Assembly: GCF_030012215.1 (NCBI RefSeq)
Contig: NZ_JASCXX010000026.1
Span: 40,183 to 104,182 of the forward strand
From: Anaerobaca lacustris
GTDB taxonomy: Bacteria > Planctomycetota > Phycisphaerae > Sedimentisphaerales > Anaerobacaceae
DNA: 64,000 bases
Reading direction: 5' to 3'
Shown here in pieces: positions 27,632 through 35,335 of this stretch. Each line of letters starts with the position of its first letter. The stretch's first letter is position 1. Under the pieces are notes generated by a model, which saw only the letters and a list, made by a program, of their open reading frames with translations, ran no database searches and was not told the DNA's origin. The position numbers and the translations under genes were made by a program.

Positions 27632-30361
27632 TCATTGCCAGGTGCGGATGCGGTCGGTGCGGCGGCGGAAGGCGGCGGAGAGGGATTGGGCGCGGGCCTT
27701 GAGGAGCATCTGGCGGCCTTGCGGGTTTCGGGTGTAGAGGATCTCGCAGGGGCCGATGTGGCGGGCCCACATCCGGCGGAAATGCTCGGCGGACTCTTTG
27801 TTCTTGGCGAGGACCTTGGGCACGGCGTGGTAGTCTTTCCGCATGAAGGGGCCGAGCGGGCTCTTTCGCACGAGCAGATAGCGTGGATCGTCGATGGGGC
27901 CGAGCAGTTCCTGGAGGGCTTCGAGGAAGACCGATCGCTCGCGCGTGCTGCCGCCCTTGACCGAGCAGGCGACGAGGCCGTCGTCGCGGCGTTGGGCGAT
28001 CACACGTAGCCGTGATGTGGAGCGAGCGTCCCCGCTCGCCTTGTCGTGCGGGGACGCACGACCTACGAGGGCCTTGAGCAGGGCGTTGCCGATCTGCTTC
28101 ATGCTCGATGCGGCCGAGCCGTGACGCAACAGCAGCCATAGGGCCTTGAAGAATTTCGGCAGCGCCGCCACCGCCGCCAAGGCCGAAACGGCCGCCAGCA
28201 GGAGCATCAGCGCCCGCAGCGGCCAGGACGCGGCGGATCGGGACATCCAGATCGAGAAGGCCGACACACCCCAGAACCACACCTGCCACAGCACCGCCAG
28301 GACCGTCCGCGTGACCACGAAGTCGCGCGGCAGCGCCAGCAGCGAGGTCGTGACCTCTTCGGCCATGGCCCCCATGCGGGCAGCGCCGAGCGCCAGCTCC
28401 CATCGCGTTCGCAGCCCGTTGCGATCCCGCGCCTGCTGCGTCATGGTCGCGTTGATCTGGTCGATCCGCGCCGCATCGTAGGGAGGGCTGCCGATGCCGA
28501 GCCGGGACAAGCCGCTTTCGATCGTACTGCTCTTGAACGAGACGCCGACGAAGGCCTTGAACCGGCGGATTAGTGTATCGAGGTCCTCTCCCAGCTCGGC
28601 GACGCCGGCCTCCTGGCAGACCAGATGCCAGATGTTGGCGGTCTTGGTGGGGTTGCCCTCTTCGGTCCGGATGGCTCGGCCGCGCATCTGGTTGCTGAGC
28701 ATGTACGAGCCGACGAAGCTGGCGAGGATCAGCGCGTTGACCGACGGCGCGTCCCATCCCTCGCCGAGCAGCGAGGTGGTCCCGACCAGCACGGTGAGGC
28801 CGCCCTGGCGGAACAGGTTCGTGACAAGCGCGACGGTCTTCTGCTTGTCGGCGCCGCGAACGACGACCTCGCAGAACCGCTCGTCGTGGGCCAGCGGCTT
28901 GAAGGCGATGCTGCCGGAGTCGATTCCAAGGTCCGCGCCGATTGCTCGCAGCGACTCCTGCGTATCCGCAGGGACGACGGTCAGCGTTCCCGTGAGGATG
29001 CCGAGCCGCACGTCGGAGGCCTTGCTGCGGCGAATCTGCTCGAAGATCGGCACGACGCCCAGCCGCTTGAGGTCTTTGGCGTCGGTCGGGTCCCTGGGGA
29101 AATCGGCGCTGCGAACGAAATCGGTCAGGACGACCATCCGCAGAGCCGAGCCGAGGGATTGGCTCTCGATCTCAACGATGTCCTCGATGCTCTTGAGCTT
29201 CGAGGCGCTTCGCGTCAGCAGTCGAGCGGTCCGGCTCGTGCTCCGCAGGCTTACCGTCCGCCGCTCGATCGCACCGATCCGCTTGAGGTCGCGCGCGATC
29301 TGCTGGAACAGACCCTTGTGGGCTTCGAACGATTTGGCGTGGCGGTAGAGGCAGCCGGTCAGCAGGACCTCCAGCCATTCGAGCGTCAGCGGGGGACACT
29401 TGCGCCGCGAGAAGCCGATCGCGGCCAGCAGCTTTTTGGGCGGCCGGCCGCGAACGTGGTTGAGGAAGATGGCGACGCTCGAATAGAAACCCGGATCGGC
29501 GAGGATCTCCTCGATGTGCGTTCCAGGCTCGACGACGCGGCGGTCGCCTTCGAGGGCCTGGATGAACCCCTCATTGTCGGTCAGCGCCTTGACGGAAGCA
29601 TCGACCTGGCGGCGGAACTCGGCGAGCTCGGCCTGCTCGGCCCGCAGCGGTGTCGAGATGTACACGTAATCCTGGTGCGGGCAGAGGTTCTTCTCCTGCA
29701 CCAGTTCGGGCACGGTGATCTCCGCGTCGATCGAGCCGCACAGATCGACGTAGCGGTCCCACTCGAACGGCGAGACGTCGAACGGCGCGGTGGCGGTCAG
29801 CGCGACGACCGTCGGCTCGTTCAGGTTCTTCTTCACATCGATCAGACACCGCCACCACTCATTCCTCAGGTGGTGCGCCTCGTCGAGCACGAGCGTGCGA
29901 ACGTCCAGCGCGCTGAGCTTCTTCAGCAGAGCGGCCTTCCGAGCCGATCGGGGGCCGTCTTTGCCCGCTTTCTCGCCGGCCGGCTGCGGTTGCTGGTCTT
30001 CCTCTTGCTCCATCTGGCCCGAGTAGACGCTGTGCAGGCCCTGATAGGTCGAGACGGTGAGAAATCGCGGGTCGCGAATGTCCCGGGAGACCCAGTCGGG
30101 CAGACCCGGACCGTGATCGCTGAACAGGCCGACGAGCCGGTCGATCCACTGGTCGCGGATGGCGACGGTCGGGGTGAAGATCAACGTGGGCCGGTTCAGC
30201 CGACGGACCACCTCCAGGCCCAGCACCGTCTTGCCCGAGCCGGGCGCGGCGACGATGTGCAGATGGTTGTCATCAAGGTAGTCGTCCAGTTCCGACAGCA
30301 CCCGCTGCTGGTAGCGACGCCAGGGCTTGCGGAACTGGATGTCCGAAGGAAATGTTTTCAC
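27632..30361 (-). CDS. Superfamily II helicase with C-terminal membrane segments
   Basis: A 909-residue protein. N-terminal RecA fold: AAPGSGKTVLGLEVV (Walker A, 39-45) and LVLDEAHHLRNE (DEAH). Motif III is ALTATAPFD and the C-terminal RecA fold has LVGTTSLLGEGWDAPSVN and NQMRGRAIRTE (motif VI). These are standard SF2 helicase motifs of the COG1061 type. Unusually, two hydrophobic helices follow at about residues 685-705 and 718-740, and then a basic tail of about 170 residues. A 63-bp palindromic element lies in frame in that tail (about residues 765-785). The start is GTG 30361, directly after the TAG of the DUF1294 gene. A membrane-tethered helicase suggests a role at incoming DNA or in defence, but this is inference. 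Confidence 0.85.
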   Translation of the reverse strand: MKTFPSDIQFRKPWRRYQQRVLSELDDYLDDNHLHIVAAPGSGKTVLGLEVVRRLNRPTLIFTPTVAIRDQWIDRLVGLFSDHGPGLPDWVSRDIRDPRFLTVSTYQGLHSVYSGQMEQEEDQQPQPAGEKAGKDGPRSARKAALLKKLSALDVRTLVLDEAHHLRNEWWRCLIDVKKNLNEPTVVALTATAPFDVSPFEWDRYVDLCGSIDAEITVPELVQEKNLCPHQDYVYISTPLRAEQAELAEFRRQVDASVKALTDNEGFIQALEGDRRVVEPGTHIEEILADPGFYSSVAIFLNHVRGRPPKKLLAAIGFSRRKCPPLTLEWLEVLLTGCLYRHAKSFEAHKGLFQQIARDLKRIGAIERRTVSLRSTSRTARLLTRSASKLKSIEDIVEIESQSLGSALRMVVLTDFVRSADFPRDPTDAKDLKRLGVVPIFEQIRRSKASDVRLGILTGTLTVVPADTQESLRAIGADLGIDSGSIAFKPLAHDERFCEVVVRGADKQKTVALVTNLFRQGGLTVLVGTTSLLGEGWDAPSVNALILASFVGSYMLSNQMRGRAIRTEEGNPTKTANIWHLVCQEAGVAELGEDLDTLIRRFKAFVGVSFKSSTIESGLSRLGIGSPPYDAARIDQINATMTQQARDRNGLRTRWELALGAARMGAMAEEVTTSLLALPRDFVVTRTVLAVLWQVWFWGVSAFSIWMSRSAASWPLRALMLLLAAVSALAAVAALPKFFKALWLLLRHGSAASSMKQIGNALLKALVGRASPHDKASGDARSTSRLRVIAQRRDDGLVACSVKGGSTRERSVFLEALQELLGPIDDPRYLLVRKSPLGPFMRKDYHAVPKVLAKNKESAEHFRRMWARHIGPCEILYTRNPQGRQMLLKARAQSLSAAFRRRTDRIRTWQ
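28005..28067. repeat. 63-bp in-frame double-hairpin element inside the helicase gene
   Basis: The element is bounded by CGTAG (28005-28009) and CTACG (28063-28067) and holds two adjacent palindromes: GCGAGCG-TCCC-CGCTCGC and GTCGTGC-GGGGAC-GCACGAC. Its length is 63 bases, a multiple of three, so insertion leaves the helicase frame intact and adds 21 codons after the membrane segments. Confidence 0.72.
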
Positions 30362-30742
30362 CTATGAGGCCCGGAAAACAAAATACCAGTAGCCGACGAC
30401 CGCCAGAATCTGCACCACGATGATGCCGATGAAGACCATCCTGAAGTTGACCTTCTGCGTTTTGTGTCGGAACAGCCCTTGTGCCAGTAACGCGCCGGGG
30501 CTGCCCCCGACCAATGCCGCCAGATGCAGAATCACTTCCGGCACGCGACCTCCGCGCAGGACGGCCTGTCGCTTGTCGTAGCCATAGAGCACCACGGTCA
30601 CGGCGTTGACTCCAGTCAGATAGGTGTACAGACCCGGCAGGCCGAGCCACCAGAGCAGAATGGAAGCGACCGCGACGAGAATCGCCAGAATCCAGAAGAA
30701 CGTCTTCTTCGGCTGGTGTCTGGTCATCGTCCGAGCCGCCAC
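30362..30742 (-). CDS. DUF1294 family membrane protein
   Basis: A small protein of up to 126 residues with two N-terminal hydrophobic helices, the DUF1294 core (NAVTVVLYGYDKRQAVLRGGRVPE, key parts YGYDKR and GRVPE; then GGSPGALLAQGLFRHKTQK) and a C-terminal helix. This matches family PF06961, of unknown function. The start may be GTG 30742, three bases after the PFK stop, or ATG 30727. Its TAG stop touches the GTG start of the helicase (TAGGTG), so translation of the two is probably coupled. It could help place the helicase in the membrane; that is speculation. Confidence 0.85.
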   Translation of the reverse strand: MAARTMTRHQPKKTFFWILAILVAVASILLWWLGLPGLYTYLTGVNAVTVVLYGYDKRQAVLRGGRVPEVILHLAALVGGSPGALLAQGLFRHKTQKVNFRMVFIGIIVVQILAVVGYWYFVFRAS

Positions 30743-30745
30743 ACA

Positions 30746-31843
30746 TCACACGCCGAAGGTCGCGCCGATGGCCTTGGCGGCCTTGATCAGTGTGTGATTT
30801 CTCGGAACGGTTTTGATTTTGCCGGCGATACTGGCCAGGGGGACGCTGGAAATCCCGCCGCCGTTCCAGACCACGAGGCGGTTTTTGACGCCGGCGGCCA
30901 ACAGTTCGATCGCGGCGTGGCCGAACATCGTCGCCAGCGTCCGGTCGTGCGGGGTCGGCGTACCGCCGCGCTGGATGTGTCCGAGGACCACCGCGCGGCA
31001 ATCCAGGCCCGTCTGCCGGTTGATGTCTTCGGCCAGCTTCTCGCCGATCCCGCCCAGGCGAATCGGGTCGGGACTGTTCGCGACGCGCTTGAGGACGACC
31101 ATCTGCCCGCCTTTCTCCTTCGCCCCTTCGGAGACGACGATGATGCTGAATCGCTTGCCCTTCTTGGATCGCCCGATGACGTATTGGCAAACGGTGTCGA
31201 GTTTGTACGGAATTTCCGGGAGGATGATCACATCGGCGCCGCTGGCGGCCCCGGCGTACAGCGCGATCCAGCCGGCGTAGCGCCCCATCACCTCGACGAT
31301 CATCACGCGCTGGTGCGAGCTGGCGGTGGTGTGAACCTTGTCGATGGCCTCCGTCGCCGTCGTGACGGCCGTATCGAAGCCGAACGTGACGTCGGTACCC
31401 GCCAGGTCGTTGTCGATCGTCTTGGGCACGCCGATCACGGTCAGGCCCTTCTTGGCGAACTTCGCCGCCGAGGCCATCGTTCCGTCGCCGCCGATGCAGA
31501 CCAGGGCGTCGATGTTACGCTCTTTCAGATGCTCGATGCAGCAATCCGAGACGTCCGTCATTTGCGTCCGTCCGCCCGTCGCGACGGGGAATTGGAACGG
31601 ATTGGACGTGTTGCTGCTGCCCAGAATCGTGCCGCCGACGGTGAGGATGTTGCTGGTCTGCTCGTAGGTCAGACGCTCGATGCGGTTCTCGATGAATCCG
31701 AGGTAGCCGTCCTGAATGCCCCAGACGGTCAGGCCGTGGTCGTTGATGGCGGTCTTGGTCACCGCCCGAATCACGGCGTTCAGGCCGGGGCAGTCGCCTC
31801 CGCCCGTCATCACGGCGATCGACTTCAGTCTGGCTTTGGCCAT
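30746..31843 (-). CDS. pfkA: 6-phosphofructokinase
   Basis: A 365-residue phosphofructokinase of glycolysis. ATG 31843 behind GGAGGG removes a spurious N-terminal extension. The N-terminal nucleotide loop is TGGGDCPGLNAVIR, and the active-site Asp lies in PKTIDNDLAGTD (140-151). The cosubstrate determinants are mixed: GGDGT (118-122) has the Gly typical of ATP-dependent enzymes, while the Lys of PKTIDND is typical of pyrophosphate-dependent ones. Such combinations occur in the PFK group spanning both cosubstrates, so the donor cannot be fixed. GRYAGWIAL, EIPYKLD and GHIQRGGTP are also as expected. It is first in a transcript with DUF1294 and the helicase. Confidence 0.92.
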   Translation of the reverse strand: MAKARLKSIAVMTGGGDCPGLNAVIRAVTKTAINDHGLTVWGIQDGYLGFIENRIERLTYEQTSNILTVGGTILGSSNTSNPFQFPVATGGRTQMTDVSDCCIEHLKERNIDALVCIGGDGTMASAAKFAKKGLTVIGVPKTIDNDLAGTDVTFGFDTAVTTATEAIDKVHTTASSHQRVMIVEVMGRYAGWIALYAGAASGADVIILPEIPYKLDTVCQYVIGRSKKGKRFSIIVVSEGAKEKGGQMVVLKRVANSPDPIRLGGIGEKLAEDINRQTGLDCRAVVLGHIQRGGTPTPHDRTLATMFGHAAIELLAAGVKNRLVVWNGGGISSVPLASIAGKIKTVPRNHTLIKAAKAIGATFGV

Positions 31844-32260
31844 GCGTTGTCCCTCCATATCTTCTTTGCTGCCGTCGGCGCCATCTGTGAAGGTGTATCG
31901 ACGACAACGACCCATCTTAGCGGCTGCGCGAGCCGCTGAAAACAACAATGCGCGGTTTCTCGGTCTCTGCCGGAACGCCGCTGCTCGTTCGGACAGACCC
32001 TCATCGCGTCGGTATCGTCCGAGAAGTTGTGCTGGCCATGCCTATGAAAGGACGCATGCGCTGCCTTTCAGTATGGTATCGAGAGCGATTTGGCCGTCGG
32101 ACCGCTCAAAAACGAGGAAAAAGCGAAGACCCGTTGGAGTGACGGAGTGTGTGGGTCGATGAACGTATTCGGACGGCCGTCCCCCGGTCCAGAGGAATAT
32201 CGGGATCGGGATAGCCTGGGCGGTCGGAGTTGAGGATCGGTCGTAAGCAGGGGAATCGAT
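31844..32260. other. Divergent intergenic region, no gene seen
   Basis: The 417 bases between the divergent PFK and CheX genes hold no credible coding frame. A hairpin AGCGGCT-GCGCG-AGCCGCT lies at 31919-31937. Both genes must be served by promoters in this stretch, but no clear -35/-10 pair could be named. Confidence 0.5.
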
Positions 32261-32743
32261 ATGGTGATAACGTCGTCTCTCAAGGGTGTGCTGCTGGACA
32301 GCGCGAAGGAGGTTTTCGAGTCCATGGTCTCGATGACTTTGGAGGAGACGGAAGGGCAGAGACCGGACCCGACGGGAGTGACGTTGCTGGGTACGATCAC
32401 GTTCGCCGGAAATCTCGAAGGCTGTCTGGGCGTCTGCTGCGACATGGCCGGCGCCCGCGCCATCGCCGCCGGCATGCTGTGTATGGACTCGCCGGACGAG
32501 CTGGCGGACGAAGACCTGGCCGACGCCATGGGCGAAATCGCCAACATGGTCATGGGAGCCGTCAAGACCCGCATTCAGGACAACTACCAGAGCATCCTGA
32601 TCTCCATTCCATCGGTGGTCCAGGGCCGCGAACTACGCCGTCGTCCGAACGATGGAATGATTCAGATGGCCACGACCACACGCGTCGGGGCAGAGCACCT
32701 GGTGGAGTTCTCCCTGGTCTATCGGGAGGCCGCCGGCGCGTAG
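32261..32743 (+). CDS. CheX-like chemotaxis phosphatase domain protein
   Basis: A 160-residue CheC/CheX-fold protein. ATG 32261 follows AGGGGA. The single phosphatase-type motif MGEIANMVMG contains the E-x-x-N pair used to dephosphorylate CheY, within the segment LADAMGEIANMVMGAVKTRI. The N-terminal part (FESMVSMTLEE, GTITFAGNLEGCLGVCCD) matches the CheX family. It stands alone with no other chemotaxis gene in the window, so the response regulator partner is unknown. Its stop codon TAG is the first three bases after G32740 of a palindromic element. Confidence 0.82.
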   Translation: MVITSSLKGVLLDSAKEVFESMVSMTLEETEGQRPDPTGVTLLGTITFAGNLEGCLGVCCDMAGARAIAAGMLCMDSPDELADEDLADAMGEIANMVMGAVKTRIQDNYQSILISIPSVVQGRELRRRPNDGMIQMATTTRVGAEHLVEFSLVYREAAGA

Positions 32744-32809
32744 AATGGGCTTGGGCCCATGCCTTTCATTCCGATCGTTCCAATCCGCATGGGCTGAAGC
32801 CCATCCTAC
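32740..32809. repeat. Palindromic element with terminal GTAG(A/G)ATGGGC repeats
   Basis: GTAGAATGGGC at 32740 and GCCCATCCTAC ending 32809 are near-perfect terminal inverted repeats of a 70-bp element that contains two small hairpins (ATGGGC-TTG-GGCCCAT and ATGGGCT-GA-AGCCCAT). A shorter relative is at 45379-45404. The TAG of its left end is the stop codon of the CheX gene. Confidence 0.72.
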
Positions 32810-32819
32810 ATTGACTCGA

Positions 32820-33365
32820 TCACATCGGCTCTTGGTTGGACCTCGGGTAGCTTCGATGGTACCCACCGCCGAGCAGGTCCTTCTTCAACGCCTCGACGGC
32901 CGCTTGCGCATGGTTGTCAAACCGCATGAAAGTCTCCGTCAGCGCCGAGCCGACGATGGCCCCGGTCTCGCTGTCGACGACCCGGACGCGCAGCTTCATC
33001 AGTTTGCCGGGCCGGTCCTCATCCTTGTAGTAGCTGCACAGGAACAGTGCTTCGACGCCCAGGATCTGCTTGATGCGCGCGCGGGTCTTCTCGTTGAGCC
33101 GGCCCTGGAGCAGATCCTGCTCGCCGATGATCTTGGCCAGCTCGCCCCTCTCGACGAAGGTGATGGGCTTGCCGACGAAGGTCTTCATGTAGACGGCCAT
33201 GAAGATCTGCTCCTGCTCGGGGTCGAGGCCGAGCACCGCCAGACGCTCGTAGGTGATTAACTCGGGTTTGGTGAAGACCGCCCGCGTATTGCCCTCGCAG
33301 CCGGCCAGGAGAGCCGAGATCATCACGGCGCCGATGACAGCCATTGCTCTGCCTCGTCCGTTCAT
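32820..33365 (-). CDS. Lipoprotein with CsgG-like domain
   Basis: A 181-residue lipoprotein. ATG 33365 follows AGGGAG; the signal ends at the lipobox LLAGC. The rest resembles the CsgG/FlgO-type fold: FVERGELAKIIGEQDLLQG, then a helix, IKQILGVEALFLCSYYKD, and KLRVRVVDSETGAIVGSAL. Proteins of this kind sit in the outer membrane or periplasm, and some form secretion pores; this one is shorter than true CsgG, so a pore is unlikely. It is transcribed alone, converging on CheX across the palindromic element. Confidence 0.72.
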   Translation of the reverse strand: MNGRGRAMAVIGAVMISALLAGCEGNTRAVFTKPELITYERLAVLGLDPEQEQIFMAVYMKTFVGKPITFVERGELAKIIGEQDLLQGRLNEKTRARIKQILGVEALFLCSYYKDEDRPGKLMKLRVRVVDSETGAIVGSALTETFMRFDNHAQAAVEALKKDLLGGGYHRSYPRSNQEPM

Positions 33366-33622
33366 CGCTATCACTCCCTGACAAATACGGCGAAATCCTG
33401 CTCTTGCCTGTCCAATGGCCCACGTGAACACAATACCTGCTATCTTCTTCTATCGGCCAACGGCGTCCGAACTCTGTTGCCATTCTGCCAGCGGCGCGCG
33501 GAAATTGCGCCGCCATCGGTTCCTGCCCTGGGCAAGGCCTTGCAGGCTGTCCCTGCCGCGATAAGATGGCGCGGCAACGAAATACGTTGAACCGTTCCGG
33601 ATTCCTGTTGAGGACAGAACCG

Positions 33623-34117
33623 ATGCGAATTGGCATCATCTCCGACACACATGACAACCATCGCGGCGTCCGCCGGGCGATCGAGATCTTCGCCGAGGGC
33701 GGCGTCGAATGCGTCCTCCACGCCGGCGACATGACCGCGCCGGCCACGGCGGCGCTGTTCACCGAGCTTCGCTGCTGCCGATTCGTTGCGGTCATGGGCA
33801 ACTGTGACGCGGACCGTGTCTCCCTCAGGGGGACCGTCGAGGCCTTTGGAGGCGAGGCGTATGAGTCGTGCTTCGACGGCTCGATCGACGGCAGGACCGT
33901 CTTCATGGCCCACATCCCCCATTCGGTCCGGCGGGCGGCCGACAGCCAGGCGTACGACCTGGTCGTCTATGGCCACACCCATCATCAGGACGTCCACCGT
34001 GTCGGCAAGACCCTGATCGTTAACCCGGGGTCGGCCAGGAACTGGATGGCCGCCGACGGTCACGTGGCCATCGTCGATCTGGCCGATATGAGCGTGACGT
34101 TCGAATCGCTGGTCTGA
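33623..34117 (+). CDS. YfcE/MJ0936-type metallophosphoesterase
   Basis: A 164-residue phosphodiesterase of the calcineurin-like superfamily. ATG 33623 follows GAGGA. The metal-binding motifs are in order: IISDTHDNHRG, CVLHAGDMT, VMGNCDADR, and VYGHTHHQD, with NPGSARNW near the end. Length and motifs match YfcE-type enzymes, which hydrolyse phosphodiester bonds with Mn2+. It is a single gene; the physiological substrate is unknown. Confidence 0.92.
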   Translation: MRIGIISDTHDNHRGVRRAIEIFAEGGVECVLHAGDMTAPATAALFTELRCCRFVAVMGNCDADRVSLRGTVEAFGGEAYESCFDGSIDGRTVFMAHIPHSVRRAADSQAYDLVVYGHTHHQDVHRVGKTLIVNPGSARNWMAADGHVAIVDLADMSVTFESLV

Positions 34118-34181
34118 TGCCGGCAAAAAGATGAAGAGACGCCGGTCGGGTGGCAGGGGCCAGGTGCAGGAAAGCCGCAGA

Positions 34182-34226
34182 CTTGCCACGGCGGCCGGGT
34201 CATTTGCGAACCGGCCGCCACGGGCA
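34182..34226. terminator. Long GC hairpin between convergent genes
   Basis: GGCGGCCGG (34190-34198) and CCGGCCGCC (34211-34219) pair perfectly around a 12-base loop; the flanks TTGCC and GGGCAA extend the stem. It lies between the convergent phosphodiesterase and isomerase genes. No T-run follows on either side, so it may act as a weak bidirectional terminator. Confidence 0.5.
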
Positions 34227-34235
34227 ATGATCTTG

Positions 34236-35114
34236 TCAGGCGCGCAGTTTTCTGTAGTTCTTCAAGCACAGCTCGATGGCTTCGAGCGGCGGGTATACGT
34301 CCTTCTCTTCCTCGACGATGTACCACTCCGTGCCGCCGATGGTTTCGCAAACGGTGAAGACCTCGTTCCACGGGACGTCGCCCTCGCCGAGGATGGCGTT
34401 CTTGTTCGTCTTCGAATGCTCCTTGAGATGGACCGTGAGGGACCGGGCGGGATACTTCCGGAGGTATTCGACCGGATCGCCCCCGCCGTCCATGCAGTTG
34501 CCCGTGTCCATCTGCATGACGACGTGCTTGCCCGTGTTGCCAAACAGGATGTCCCACGGCACCTCGCCGTTGATGGCGTGGAAGTCGTGCGCGTGGCAAT
34601 GATAGCCCACGACCATGCCGTGGACCGAGACCTTCTCGGCCAGCTCGTTGAATCGTCTGGCGTAGCCGAGCCAGGTCTGCTTCGGGTTGGCGTCGTTGGG
34701 CTGGAGCCAGGGGACGATGAGGTACCGGTTGCCCAGGGTCTTGTTGAATTCGATGGTGGCCGCCAGATTGGCATCGGAGAGCGTGTCCATCTGGGTATGC
34801 GTGCCGCAACACTTGAGGCCGTTGTCGTCGAGGATCTTGCGCAAATCCTTGGCCGAGTAGTCGTAGTAGCCGGCGAACTCGACGCCGTCGTAGCCCATCG
34901 CCGCCACCTTGGCGACGGTGCCGGGCAGGTCCTTGGCGCACTCGGCGCGGACCGAGTAAAGCTGCACACCGACCGGTATCGTCCGCTTGGCGAACGGGTT
35001 TCTCAATCCGTTCCCGCAGCCCGCGCCCATCAGGCCGGCGGCGGCGAAAGAGGCGGCGGTGGTCGCCAGAAAGTCACGACGGGAAAGCCTGGATTGCCCT
35101 TGGTTCTTCTTCAT
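34236..35114 (-). CDS. Tat-exported sugar phosphate isomerase/epimerase-like TIM barrel
   Basis: A 292-residue protein. The leader MKKNQGQSRLSRRDFLATTA has a twin-arginine motif (SRRDFL), followed by a hydrophobic stretch and AGCGN, so a Tat signal or lipoprotein is likely. The rest is an AP-endonuclease-family-2/xylose isomerase-like TIM barrel (MGYDGVEFAGYYD, CHAHDFHAINGE, MQMDTGNCMDGGGD, VHLKEHSKTNKN) with the usual metal-binding His and Glu/Asp residues. Such exported barrels often sit with Gfo/Idh/MocA oxidoreductases and act on keto-sugars or polyols. It is divergent from the adjacent oxidoreductase gene. Confidence 0.85.
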   Translation of the reverse strand: MKKNQGQSRLSRRDFLATTAASFAAAGLMGAGCGNGLRNPFAKRTIPVGVQLYSVRAECAKDLPGTVAKVAAMGYDGVEFAGYYDYSAKDLRKILDDNGLKCCGTHTQMDTLSDANLAATIEFNKTLGNRYLIVPWLQPNDANPKQTWLGYARRFNELAEKVSVHGMVVGYHCHAHDFHAINGEVPWDILFGNTGKHVVMQMDTGNCMDGGGDPVEYLRKYPARSLTVHLKEHSKTNKNAILGEGDVPWNEVFTVCETIGGTEWYIVEEEKDVYPPLEAIELCLKNYRKLRA

Positions 35115-35335
35115 GTTCCTTCACCTCGTTTCATCGTCCTGTTCGATTCTGTTGATACGTCGCACAGGCCCCACAGGACCCATTCATGGCCCTGATTGTA
35201 GGGGTCTGCGGCATGGTGGTCAAACGCAAAACGCCGTGCGATACAGACCACGCACGCGGAAAACCGTTGCGAAATTGCTCGCGACCGGCGATGATGGTGC
35301 TCCGTTCATCTTGTGCAAAGATTGAGGAGAATGCT

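Noticed and set aside
31948..32142. Short plus-strand frame in the PFK-CheX gap
   Set aside because: No ribosome site, no recognisable features, and it lies in a promoter-type region.
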